Positions 10,754-18,763 of a stretch of 64,000 nucleotides of DNA are shown here, piece after piece (within the stretch, counting starts at the first letter, position 1; every line of letters begins with the position of its first letter). Where the stretch lies: contig CAMVNQ010000009.1 in assembly GCA_947168885.1 (NCBI GenBank), positions 1 to 64,000 of the forward strand, read 5' to 3'. The notes under the pieces are model-generated. The model saw only the letters and a program-made list of their open reading frames with translations. It searched no databases and was not told the DNA's origin. The position numbers and the translations under genes are program-made. The stretch comes from an uncultured Clostridia bacterium (GTDB taxonomy: Bacteria > Bacillota > Clostridia > Oscillospirales > Ruminococcaceae).

Positions 10754-12472
10754 TTTATTTCTTTTGTCGTTGATGATCTCCATTTCCTTTACATCAATGA
10801 CCTTGACATTGTTTTCTTCCGCCCACTTCACACAGCCTTTGAGAACTGTGGGAAGGAAGATGCGCGGAACATTCACGATTCTTTCGAGAGCTGCATCTGT
10901 AAATGTAACATCAGTCTGAAGCCGGTCTGCGGCATAGCGTACAGACGAGACCGTGGTCTGTCTCTGCGGCAGAAGCGCAGGTATCATCCTTGTATGCCTG
11001 TGATACCAGAAATACTTTGAATCCCTGTAACCGTAATCGACCGGAAGCGGCGGGAAATCAGCCGGTCTGACGCCGTTTACGACAGCGTCGCGGTATCTCG
11101 GCTTCATAAGTATCTTTTCTATTTTAAGGACAAAATGAGCTCCGTAAGGCGATGTTATGCCGTTGAAATCATGGTATCTCTCAAGCTCATAGTGGTCAGC
11201 GCCCTCTTCAAGCGGCGCATCATCCTGCGCTCCGTCAAGGGTATCGACCCATGTGCATTCGACAGCCTGAACGGCTTCGCAGATCACCTTGGGATATTTT
11301 CCGTCGGGATCTTCTGCCTTACGGTGACCTTCTTCAAGATGAAAAGCAAAATCCTTCATCTTTTCCGCGGGAGTATCTCCCGGCCAGCCCAGACGGACGC
11401 ATTCTTTGAAAACACTTCCGTCATCGGGAAGAAAGTTTATAACGCACTTCTTGTTCTTTATAATGTTCTGCGCGGTATTTGACGAATTGCGGCATTCAAG
11501 CATGAAGGCGTAATAGTCCTTGCCTGCCACATAGAACGGAGCAATAAGCGAATACGGACCGCATGTGGTCTTACCGTCGTCTGTGAGCGTGCTCACAAGA
11601 ACGACGGGCATCGGGAAGAACAGCGAGGACTGATAGAAGTTATCCACCGGTCTCAGCGATACAAACCCCGATTTGTACTTAATTGCGTTTTTTGCGGCAA
11701 CGCCGTTCTTTCCGCTGTATTTCTTTATGTTGTATTTGGGCTTTGTCTGTGTATTGCTGCCGTATTCAATGGCTTCGACAGGACAGTTGCCGATACACGC
11801 CATACAGTGTGCGCACGACGCTTTCCACACAGGACGGCCGTTATTGAGCTCGATATTGTTCAGAGGACAGACAGAAACGCATTTTCCGCAGCCAACGCAC
11901 TTATCCGTCGCATAAAAAGCCTTTGACGGCTGCATAAATTTCTTCCAGAAATCGGCTAAAGCTTTTGTGGCCAGATTTTCGGCGTATGTGATATGTCTTG
12001 TTCTGATCTTCTTTCCCTGCGCAACAGCATGTGCGGCTCTGAGCACCGGCAAACGCATATTATTCAGCATATCGGCGATCTTCTCGTCTGACGGAGCGGG
12101 AATGAATTTCAGCGCCATATAATTATTGGGCATTTTTACATCCACATATCCCATAAAAAGCATCTTTTTCCTGCGCACGATGTTCTCAGCCGCAGCGCCT
12201 GCCGCGCCGGAATGTCCGCCTCCGCTCGTAAAGACAAAGTAAACCTTCCTGTTCCCTGCGAACTTCTGCTTTCTGAGGAATTCCTCAAGGAAAAGCGGGA
12301 TATAGGCTACATATATCGGTGCACAGATCACAAAAGGCTTCTGCGAGCGTATCACCGAATTGTCATTGCTCTTGATCCTTTTAATAAGATCCAGAGACTC
12401 ATCTCCGAGTTTTCTTGCGATCAGCTCAGCGACATATTTTGTGTTTCCTGTGGCCGAAAAATACAAAACCAT
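10742..12472 (-). CDS. Flavodoxin-ferredoxin-flavin reductase fusion with C-terminal PCP_red-like domain
   Basis: A 576-residue modular redox protein. Residues 1-170 are a flavodoxin-like domain with the FMN-binding loop YFSATGNTKYV. Two 4Fe-4S clusters follow (CVGCGKCVSVCP and CAHCMACIGNCP, about 190-235), the layout called EFR1-family flavodoxin-ferredoxin. Residues about 265-510 resemble the flavin reductase/FMN-binding split-barrel family (FFPMPVVLVSTL, CGPYSLIAPFYV). The last ~45 residues (TDAALERIVNVPRIF...WAEENNV) resemble the PCP_red domain found at the end of the light-independent protochlorophyllide reductase B subunit. The start follows GGAGG. The C-terminus is altered: Gly-Asn-Arg-stop come from the inverted repeat of an inserted element. 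It is probably the last gene of an operon with two bilin-reductase-like genes and may supply them with electrons; this is inference. Confidence 0.82.
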   Translation of the reverse strand: MVLYFSATGNTKYVAELIARKLGDESLDLIKRIKSNDNSVIRSQKPFVICAPIYVAYIPLFLEEFLRKQKFAGNRKVYFVFTSGGGHSGAAGAAAENIVRRKKMLFMGYVDVKMPNNYMALKFIPAPSDEKIADMLNNMRLPVLRAAHAVAQGKKIRTRHITYAENLATKALADFWKKFMQPSKAFYATDKCVGCGKCVSVCPLNNIELNNGRPVWKASCAHCMACIGNCPVEAIEYGSNTQTKPKYNIKKYSGKNGVAAKNAIKYKSGFVSLRPVDNFYQSSLFFPMPVVLVSTLTDDGKTTCGPYSLIAPFYVAGKDYYAFMLECRNSSNTAQNIIKNKKCVINFLPDDGSVFKECVRLGWPGDTPAEKMKDFAFHLEEGHRKAEDPDGKYPKVICEAVQAVECTWVDTLDGAQDDAPLEEGADHYELERYHDFNGITSPYGAHFVLKIEKILMKPRYRDAVVNGVRPADFPPLPVDYGYRDSKYFWYHRHTRMIPALLPQRQTTVSSVRYAADRLQTDVTFTDAALERIVNVPRIFLPTVLKGCVKWAEENNVKVIDVKEMEIINDKRNKGNR

Positions 12473-12511
12473 AGTATGAACCTCCTGTTCAGTATGTCCG
12501 GAAAAATACCG

Positions 12512-13183
12512 TCAATTGTCGGGCATTACACACTCCCTGAAAAAATCTGCGGCACCTTTTTCGCCGAACACCTTTTTCAATATATCTGATGAAGGATTTC
12601 CTTCATTTATCATTCTTTCGCGGAACCCGAGAAGTCCCGAAAGGTTCGCTCCGGACTTCTCTGCGGAAAATGCAGCTTTTTTATATGCTCTTATGCTGTC
12701 TGCGGCAATGGAAGAAAGTCTGACTTTGCTGTCCGGTTCAAGCGACTTTATCATGGAATAATCCGTTCTCTCGCCGATATACCATGCCGGCTTTTCCGCG
12801 TAATCGGGAACTTCTGTGTATTTTTCGCAGACTTTTTTAAGAAGAGGCTGTTCCGGCTTTTCGGCTGTACAGTCGTAATACTCCACGAATATCAGTCTCT
12901 TCTTTCTCATTTTCATAATGTCTATCAGCAGGTACGGAACGCTGTTTCCCTCAAAAGGCATGAACGACATCGTGAGAAGCTGCATACCGAAAGGGCCGTC
13001 TGTACGCATGGTCATCATATTTCCGAATCCGTTTATACGATAACGCTTAACATCAAATTTCATAAGCTTTATTAGCTTAGGGAACGAAAAACTGCTGTAC
13101 CCGTCCTCAGGAACTATAACATGATCCTTTCCGGACAAAAACAATTCTGCCGCACCAATTCCGATCTTATCCAATTCCTTCAT
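12512..13183 (-). CDS. Divergent ferredoxin-dependent bilin reductase-like protein (copy 2)
   Basis: 223 residues, cytosolic, paralogous to the protein encoded just upstream (13285-13968). Two regions resemble the ferredoxin-dependent bilin reductase fold (PcyA/HY2 family). The core strand pair GMQLLTMSFMPFEG, then VPYLLIDIM and LIFVEYYD parallels the family's (y)P..dlP.lg.Dl...hlv..Df.P pattern. The C-terminal NPSSDILKKVFGEKGAADFF parallels the dPa.glf...fGeewae.yi segment. The identity is low and the assignment comes from pattern only. Such enzymes reduce linear tetrapyrroles using ferredoxin electrons, and the next gene encodes a flavodoxin-ferredoxin fusion 39 bases downstream. The start has AAGGAG upstream. 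Alternatively this is an uncharacterised gut-Firmicute family. Confidence 0.55.
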   Translation of the reverse strand: MKELDKIGIGAAELFLSGKDHVIVPEDGYSSFSFPKLIKLMKFDVKRYRINGFGNMMTMRTDGPFGMQLLTMSFMPFEGNSVPYLLIDIMKMRKKRLIFVEYYDCTAEKPEQPLLKKVCEKYTEVPDYAEKPAWYIGERTDYSMIKSLEPDSKVRLSSIAADSIRAYKKAAFSAEKSGANLSGLLGFRERMINEGNPSSDILKKVFGEKGAADFFRECVMPDN

Positions 13184-13284
13184 GATCTGAAATGCTCCTT
13201 ATCAAAGGCTTTCCCGCGCAATGACCGTTACGCGGTCTTTCGTCAGGTCCGGCGGAACCTGCTTCCGGGAACCGACAGTTTTTC

Positions 13285-13968
13285 TCATTTTCTGTTTTCA
13301 ATACCGAAAAACACCTTATTGAAAAACTTCTTTGTCTTGTCTTCCCCGAGGAACTTCTTGAAAACGTCCGTGGAAACTCCGCCTTTCGAGACAAGAGCAT
13401 CAGCGTATTCCTGAGTGAGTGCAAGCTTGCGCGCCTTCTCCTCCGTGCTGAGGACAGGAAGCTCGGCCGCCTTCTCCATATAACAGCGTATAATATCGCT
13501 GAACATCTTATCAAGCAGTTCGTTGTCGGTTTTTCCGGTCTTGTGAAGTGCGACCGATATAAGATCGCTGTACCATCTGCGTTCGGCCGCAAAATCATCA
13601 AGCCCGCTGTATCTGCCCACGAGTTCTCTTGCGGCATCAAGCACACCGGTATATTCCGCCGTATTTCTGTCGGCGACAAGGTCATAGAATTCAACTAAAG
13701 CCTTGACATCTTCCCCGTTGATGATAAAGTCAGCAGACATCAGCGGCATATTCTTCTCAAACGGCGTGACAACCAATGAGATCATCTGCATACCGGCCAT
13801 TCCCGAAGTCATGACCGAGAGATTTCCAAGTCCATTTATCTCATACTGCGAAGTATTGAACTTCATCATTCCCTGAATATCGATCTGCGAAAAATCTCCC
13901 GCGTCCACAGGAGTGAGCTGTGCATATACGGATATTATCCCGATACCTGTTTCTGCTGTTATGTTCAT
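13285..13968 (-). CDS. Divergent ferredoxin-dependent bilin reductase-like protein (copy 1)
   Basis: 227 residues and the first gene of the leftward run 13968-10742. It aligns by eye with its downstream paralogue along most of its length: INGLGNLSVMTSGMAGMQMI against INGFGNMMTMRTDGPFGMQL, then PFEKNMPLMSADFI and ALVEFYD. The pattern of a strand, PxxxxxPLMSADxI and a strand ending in an acidic-aromatic motif, together with the C-terminal VSTDVFKKFLGEDKTKKFF, recalls the bilin reductase fold. No signal peptide or membrane segment is seen. Two unequal paralogues in tandem could form a heterodimer or act in sequence on one pigment. The function is inferred only; no family is recognised with certainty. 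Confidence 0.55.
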   Translation of the reverse strand: MNITAETGIGIISVYAQLTPVDAGDFSQIDIQGMMKFNTSQYEINGLGNLSVMTSGMAGMQMISLVVTPFEKNMPLMSADFIINGEDVKALVEFYDLVADRNTAEYTGVLDAARELVGRYSGLDDFAAERRWYSDLISVALHKTGKTDNELLDKMFSDIIRCYMEKAAELPVLSTEEKARKLALTQEYADALVSKGGVSTDVFKKFLGEDKTKKFFNKVFFGIENRK

Positions 13969-14173
13969 TTCTTTTACCGTACTTTTCCGTTCCGTGTTAT
14001 AATCACGCTGAACGCTCCGTAAAACACACAGGGTGTCTTAATAACCGGAAAAGTATTCCTTTCTCCCTATAATATTGTGAATCTGTCTTTACCCTCAGAT
14101 CAGCTGCGACGACCGGTAAGCGTTCAGACTGTATTGTGTCACGCAGCACAGCGCAGACAATATATATAAGCAT

Positions 14174-14202
14174 ATTGTACCATAATAATCGAAAAAAGTC
14201 AA
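14174..14202 (-). promoter_or_regulatory. Promoter of the bilin-reductase-like operon
   Basis: On the minus strand TTGACT (14197-14202), a 17-bp spacer and TACAAT (14174-14179), giving a leader of about 200 bases before the start at 13968. The leader (13969-14165) holds no gene I can support; its length leaves room for regulation. Confidence 0.65.
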
Positions 14203-14321
14203 TAATAATATACAAAATCGACAGATATTCCGTATGATCCGTTTCAGGTATGCCGCAGATATTCCAATTCCGACTACAAAATAACGTATCCCTTGCGTAC
14301 ATTTTCATTTATAAAGCAAAT

Positions 14322-14345
14322 CAGCCGGTGCATAAACACCGGCTG
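14322..14345 (-). terminator. Terminator after the flavodoxin-ferredoxin gene
   Basis: CAGCCGGTG / CACCGGCTG stem with a six-base loop, followed on the minus strand by GATTTGCTTT. The U-tract is imperfect. Confidence 0.6.
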
Positions 14346-14386
14346 TCACGGCATTATCTGTTCAAAAGCCGCAAAAAGACCTATCA

Positions 14387-15145
14387 TCATATATACTTCT
14401 CAATATTGTATTTGACTTTGCCCTGCGTTTTATCACCATACTCGATAGCCTGGAAAGGACAATTACCGATGCAGGCCATACAGTGAGCACAGCTTTTTAT
14501 CCATTCCGGACGCTTATCCGTTATTTTTATGTTGTTCAGAGGACACAGCTTTGCACATTTCCCGCAGCCGACGCACTTATCGGTCGTATAGAATTTCTTC
14601 GCCTGCTGTTTGTACTTTACCCACACCGGGTTAAACGGCAGTGTCACCACTTTCTCAAATAGAAATACATACCTTGTCTTCAGTATTTCGCCGTTCTTAA
14701 TACTTTCAGCTACCGCGTCAACCTTCTGACGTGAATCCTCTATACGTTTATGTATCTCCTCCGTGTCGTTCAGAGGATAGTGGTCGCTTATAATATAATT
14801 CCTTGGCATCTTGAACTCTGCCTGACCTTTATAATTCATCTTCTTCCTGCGGAATATCCCTTTTGCAAGAGAACCGGCGATCCCTGTATATCCGCCGCTT
14901 GTAAAAATACAATAAACATCACGGTTCCCTGTAAACTCCTGGTTTTTAAGGAATTTGCTCATGAACCGCGGCATTTCGCATACATAGATCGGTGCGCAGA
15001 TGATAAAAGGTTTTTCTGAATATATCGGAGAATTGTCATTATTTTTGATCCTGTCAAGAAGATCGAAACATTCATCACCGATTTTATCGGCGATCAGTCT
15101 GGCGATAAACTTGGTGTTTCCGGTTGCTGAAAAGTAAAGAATCAT
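14387..15145 (-). CDS. EFR1-family flavodoxin-ferredoxin protein
   Basis: 252 residues: an N-terminal flavodoxin-like domain (ILYFSATGNTKFIA) followed by two 4Fe-4S motifs, CVGCGKCAKLCP and CAHCMACIGNCP. It is a clear paralogue of the first 250 residues of the fusion at 10742-12472, with near-identical stretches such as KCVGCGKC and CAHCMACIGNCP, but it lacks the flavin reductase and PCP_red-like extensions. It probably transfers low-potential electrons between an FMN and two cubane clusters. Its own terminator and the downstream promoter make it a separate unit from the bilin-reductase-like operon. The gap 15146-15690 upstream holds no secure gene. Confidence 0.85.
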   Translation of the reverse strand: MILYFSATGNTKFIARLIADKIGDECFDLLDRIKNNDNSPIYSEKPFIICAPIYVCEMPRFMSKFLKNQEFTGNRDVYCIFTSGGYTGIAGSLAKGIFRRKKMNYKGQAEFKMPRNYIISDHYPLNDTEEIHKRIEDSRQKVDAVAESIKNGEILKTRYVFLFEKVVTLPFNPVWVKYKQQAKKFYTTDKCVGCGKCAKLCPLNNIKITDKRPEWIKSCAHCMACIGNCPFQAIEYGDKTQGKVKYNIEKYI

Positions 15146-15571
15146 GTTTGCTCGGCTCCTTTGTTGATTTTCAGACGGTACACGCCGGGATCGTGCACGA
15201 ATTGCGCAGTCAGCACATATAATGAAGCTTTACCGGCGCTTCATGCGATGTTCAGACCTGCCGGCGCAAGTCAATTGAAATCCGACATGGTATGTGCATA
15301 AAACTTCAGACAGCATTCCTGCTGTATCCCTTGTTATTATATCATATCCGGAGAAAAATTACAATATCAAATCATGATAAATCCGTCCGAACGAAAAATA
15401 AAATCAGGCTATCATCTCTGTTGTCCGGTATTTTCTTCTCTCACTCTGTCATCGTCATTCACGGAAATAATGTGAATTATGATGACTCGTTTTATGCAGC
15501 TTTTTCGGCTCTGCGCTTATGCTGACTATTGCTATTTCTGCCGAAATGTGATATAATACAGCATGTTAAAC

Positions 15572-15706
15572 TTTCACAGGACGTAATAAAGCTTGCGATT
15601 GTTGAACAGAAAGATGCAGGACGTCAATACGCCGCGGTCAATTACAATTCACGAGGACGGAGAAATCCATTTCAGACAAGCGGTAAATAAAGGGAACCTC
15701 TAAAAA
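15572..15706 (+). pseudogene. Possible gene remnant cut by a MITE
   Basis: A short open stretch beginning at the ATG at 15614 runs 29 codons and ends GNL-stop inside the terminal repeat of the element that starts at 15692. A TATAAT box lies upstream at about 15552. No ribosome site or homologue is recognised. It is the only coding hint in 15146-15690, and may be the start of a gene interrupted by the element or nothing at all. Confidence 0.2.
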
Positions 15707-15848
15707 CCCATTTGAGAGAAAAAGAGCTACTTGCACCGATAGCTGCGTCAAGCCTCCTCACCGTGCGCCAGCACGCTTTCGGAGCCTCTCCTTGCTCTCG
15801 GCACAATTATCTCATTTTCTCTTTTCAAAGCGGTTTTTAGAGGTGCCC
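15692..15848 (-). mobile_element. MITE-like element, family 1 copy C (157 bp)
   Basis: Shortest of the three copies and inverted relative to the other two. The ends are GGGAACCTCTAAAAACC and GGTTTTTAGAGGTGCCC, with a perfect 4-bp duplication TAAA at 15688-15691 and 15849-15852. It lies 26 bases upstream of the ATG of the membrane protein gene at 15875, so it now forms most of that gene's 5' leader and possibly its promoter region. Confidence 0.88.
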
Positions 15849-15874
15849 TAAATTTGTACAGGAGAGTTCATATA

Positions 15875-16855
15875 ATGGGACGTGAAGTATTCAGGTGCAA
15901 CCCTCTCAGAGGGCTTCCGATGGGACTTATAAGAGGATTTATGTATGGATGTATTATACTGCTGATCGCACTGGCTCTGGGAATGGACGAAAAACTGTTC
16001 ATCCCGCTGCTGGGGGCTGCCATGGTCATCTGCGGTGTCATCGGCATCATAAGCGGTATCGGAAAAAGCATAGAAGCCGATGAGAACGGTATATATCTGA
16101 AGGGTAAAGAGTATCTCTTTGCGGAAAACGATATGTATATGCAGGTATATACGCACTATTACAGCGTTATTCCGGTAACCGAAAGATACATAACGCTCGG
16201 CAGTAAGCATAAGATAAAATGCTCGTTTCTCGGCAGTCATGATGCGGGCAGGCTTGCAAAGATCATAGAGACAGGTATGAGAGAAAAGTACCGCGAGTCA
16301 TACGACGACATTGCAACGGATGATGCAGATAAATCAGCTGTGCAGTCTTTCATCATTCCCACGGCCGAGCTCACTGAAAAGATATATAAAAGGACCGGAC
16401 TTATGACAAAGATCATGTTCTGGTTCCTGACCGTTTTGTATTCATGGATACTGATATCTACGATCGTGCAGGATGAGCTTGAAGAAAATTGGGTCTGGGT
16501 TCTGATACCTATGATCATGAACGTGCTGATACTGGGCGGTGTGAATTTTATCATGTGCAGAAAATTCAAAAATTCTGCCAGGAAGATACCCCGTAAGATC
16601 GTGTTCATCGGCAGCCGATGCTATATAGACGGTGAACCCTTCGGTGAGCTTGACTTGGAGAAAGTAGTAATGACACCGGAACAGGGCTACAGTAAAGGTG
16701 ATATGCGAAAGCTGGCGTTTTATGAAAGAAACGGCCGCATCAGTGAATACAGTTTCGGCTTCAAGACCGACCGGACCGGATTCCCGGAGTACGGACAGCT
16801 GATAGAGGCGGTAAAAGATCACTTCGGCGACAAATTCGCGTATGACATAGACTGA
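15875..16855 (+). CDS. Predicted membrane protein of unknown function
   Basis: 326 residues. Two hydrophobic segments lie near the N-terminus (MYGCIILLIALALG and LLGAAMVICGVIGIIS) and two in the middle (IMFWFLTVLYSWILISTIV and WVWVLIPMIMNVLILGGVNF). Between and after them are soluble domains with repeated beta-type patterns: GIYLKGKEYLFAEND in the first and RKIVFIGSRCYIDGEPFGEL in the second. This duplication suggests a protein built from two membrane-hairpin plus PH-like halves, as in some bacterial membrane proteins with YcxB-like domains. I do not recognise the family. The start follows AGGAGA; an in-frame start seven codons upstream overlaps the mobile element's target duplication. Confidence 0.7.
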   Translation: MGREVFRCNPLRGLPMGLIRGFMYGCIILLIALALGMDEKLFIPLLGAAMVICGVIGIISGIGKSIEADENGIYLKGKEYLFAENDMYMQVYTHYYSVIPVTERYITLGSKHKIKCSFLGSHDAGRLAKIIETGMREKYRESYDDIATDDADKSAVQSFIIPTAELTEKIYKRTGLMTKIMFWFLTVLYSWILISTIVQDELEENWVWVLIPMIMNVLILGGVNFIMCRKFKNSARKIPRKIVFIGSRCYIDGEPFGELDLEKVVMTPEQGYSKGDMRKLAFYERNGRISEYSFGFKTDRTGFPEYGQLIEAVKDHFGDKFAYDID

Positions 16856-16982
16856 ACCGAGGACATGAAGAATATCGCGGAAATAGCTTGCAGATATAAT
16901 CGCTCGACAAGTAATGATCGGAGTTATGTAATCGTAATGCAATACATGACCTGTAAAAACAATAACTGAAAGGACAGCATAT

Positions 16983-18074
16983 ATGGCATCGGAACGTTCA
17001 AAAAGGCAGTCAAACATTGAATTGCTGCGGATCGTCGCGGCTTGCGGAGTGATCATCCTGCACTACAACAATCCCAATATCGGCGGCGGGTACGGCGCAG
17101 CAGATGACGGCAGCATAAACCAGGCGATAATGACCTTTTTTGAAACTGTATTTATCTGTGCGGTAAACCTGTATGTGCTGATCTCCGGCTATTTTATGAG
17201 GAACTCGACAAAAAGAGACCTGATAAAACCGATCGAGCTTCTTGCACAGCTTGTTGTCTTTGAGCTTCTGTTCTGTCTGATAAAGGAACTGCCGAAGGGC
17301 GAGGGTTTGTCATTCACGACCGTTCTCGGATATTTTACGCCGAGCTATTGGTTCGTGTTTGTGTATATAGCGTTGTATATGATCTCGCCGTATATCAATC
17401 TTGTATGGTCACATCTTTCCGAAAGCGGCAAAAAGACGCTGCTGATAATATGTACAGTTCTGTTCTCGGCATACTCCATTCTGACGGATATTGTTCAGCA
17501 TTTCCGCCCCGATGAAAATAACGGACTGAGTACGATAGGACTTCTCGGATCAGAAGCAGGCTATACGATAGTGAATTTCGTGCTTATGTATCTTCTCGGC
17601 TGTTATCTTCGCGACCGTGAAGATAAAGGAAGAAAAACAGGCACGGGAAAGCTCTTGCTGCTTCTTGTACTCAATGTCGCGGCAATATTCGTCTGGACTT
17701 ATTCAGAGAAATTCATCACCGGAGATTTAATCAATAAAACTGCTGCATGGAATTATGACAACCCGCTTGTTATAACCGAAGCCGTACTTGTTTTCCTGAT
17801 ATTCGGCAATATGAAGCTCGGCAGCAGCAAGGTAATAAACAAGCTTGCCACCGCTTCATTCCCGGCATATCTGATACACATAAATCTGCTCGAATACTGC
17901 GGGATAGAAACTTTTGCCCGGAAGGATCCGGCCTTACTGACTGCTCATATTATCGGCAGTACGATCGTTATATACCTGATAAGCTTTGTTATATTCCTGA
18001 TTTATGATCTTATCACGAAACCGCTGTTCTCACTCATTACGAAACATTGGAAGAAAAGGACATATTCTGTCTGA
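16983..18074 (+). CDS. Acyltransferase 3 family membrane protein
   Basis: 363 residues with about ten membrane segments. The N-terminal SNIELLRIVAACGVIILHY is the hallmark of acyltransferase family 3 (OafA/WecH type), including the conserved arginine and the histidine at the end of the first helix. These integral membrane enzymes transfer acetyl or other acyl groups to cell-surface glycans, and the basic KHWKKR tail is consistent with a cytoplasmic end. It follows the membrane protein gene by 127 bases with a weak AAAGGA ribosome site. No polysaccharide cluster surrounds it, so the substrate cannot be guessed. Confidence 0.85.
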   Translation: MASERSKRQSNIELLRIVAACGVIILHYNNPNIGGGYGAADDGSINQAIMTFFETVFICAVNLYVLISGYFMRNSTKRDLIKPIELLAQLVVFELLFCLIKELPKGEGLSFTTVLGYFTPSYWFVFVYIALYMISPYINLVWSHLSESGKKTLLIICTVLFSAYSILTDIVQHFRPDENNGLSTIGLLGSEAGYTIVNFVLMYLLGCYLRDREDKGRKTGTGKLLLLLVLNVAAIFVWTYSEKFITGDLINKTAAWNYDNPLVITEAVLVFLIFGNMKLGSSKVINKLATASFPAYLIHINLLEYCGIETFARKDPALLTAHIIGSTIVIYLISFVIFLIYDLITKPLFSLITKHWKKRTYSV

Positions 18075-18085
18075 ACGCAAAGTAA

Positions 18086-18508
18086 GACAGCTTGCGGCTA
18101 TCTCCCGCACCGTCTATATTGCCAGCAGGAATATGTAGGTTCTGAGCGGAAAAGGCATAGCAACAAAACTCGCGGCAGTTCTTACGGAACGTATTCGCCC
18201 TGAGATGATGACCTGCCGGGAGCTGGTCTCAGCAGGCCGTTATCCTTATACCGGCAGCTTCGGGCTGCTTACGGCACTCCGTCGCAGATGACGTGCTTAT
18301 CGACAAGGCAAAGAGTGTCATCGACAAGTGCAGGTATGTCATTGACAGCGGATGTCCCACAGGACAGTACAATAACGCCGTGGATATTCTGCGTGAATAC
18401 GCGGAAAAACGGGAAGAAAATAATAACCGGGGTGTCCGGGATCGCGGATATTCAGCCGATCGGATAAACCGGATATGCGAAAATCTCACAAAAGCCGTCT
18501 GTTATTAA
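18086..18508 (+). pseudogene. Remnant of iron/cobalamin ABC transporter ATPase (FecE/BtuD type)
   Basis: Translation in pieces gives AAISRTVYIASRNM, an in-frame stop, then VLSGKGIATKLAAVLTERIR and TCRELVSAGRYPYTGSFGLL. These are characteristic of FecE-like ATPases between the Walker A region and the Q-loop. After a frame change and loss of the whole middle of the protein (signature motif and Walker B), a fragment of about 70 residues follows: ADDVLIDKAKSVIDKCRYVI, then DSGCPTGQYNNAV. It resembles the C-terminal tail carried by some clostridial members. The gene is dead: stop codon, frameshift and large deletion. Confidence 0.6.
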
Positions 18509-18519
18509 TGTCTACTCAT

Positions 18520-18763
18520 CAACCGCGAAAAGGCTTCATAGCGCAGCATGAAGACTTTTCACGGTTGCAAAAGTGCAATGAAAATTTCGGAATAAACAAA
18601 TTATACTTGCACTTTTGTTCGTCCGAAGGACGAAATGAGCTTGACATCAAGGAATGTGTCCGCCTAAAAAAGACGCTGAAAGCGTATTTTTTAGGATTTC
18701 CGAAGTCCGCTTTGCGGATTTCGGAACAACAACTGCTAAAAAGGCAGTTGTTGAGGACACATT
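18520..18763. repeat. Array of six consecutive hairpins including a family 2 element
   Basis: Six back-to-back stem-loops occupy 18520-18567, 18568-18617, 18618-18634, 18663-18695, 18698-18726 and 18727-18753. The last three lie inside a family 2 element whose ends are AATGTGTCC (18653-18661) and GGACACATT (18755-18763). The whole block is flanked by GCCGTCTG (18494-18501) and CAGACGGC (18772-18779). No open frame here looks like a protein. The following 18780-18960 contains further imperfect inverted repeats, for example gcgatattgtc / gacaatatc. It could be nested small transposons or a structured RNA. Confidence 0.75.

Noticed and set aside
12512-13968. Known gut bilirubin reductase (BilR) cluster
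   Set aside because: BilR is an OYE-type flavin/iron-sulfur enzyme; neither paralogue has its cysteine motifs or barrel pattern, so only the bilin-reductase-like resemblance is kept.
14003-14308. 101-codon minus-strand frame upstream of the bilin-reductase-like operon
   Set aside because: It spans the operon promoter and its translation is low-complexity without homologous pattern.
15292-15525. 77-codon plus-strand frame
   Set aside because: AT-rich, no ribosome site, no recognisable motif; the region between 15146 and 15540 looks non-coding.
18520-18763. Possible CRISPR array
   Set aside because: The hairpins differ in sequence and length, there is no constant repeat or spacer size, and no cas genes are in the window.
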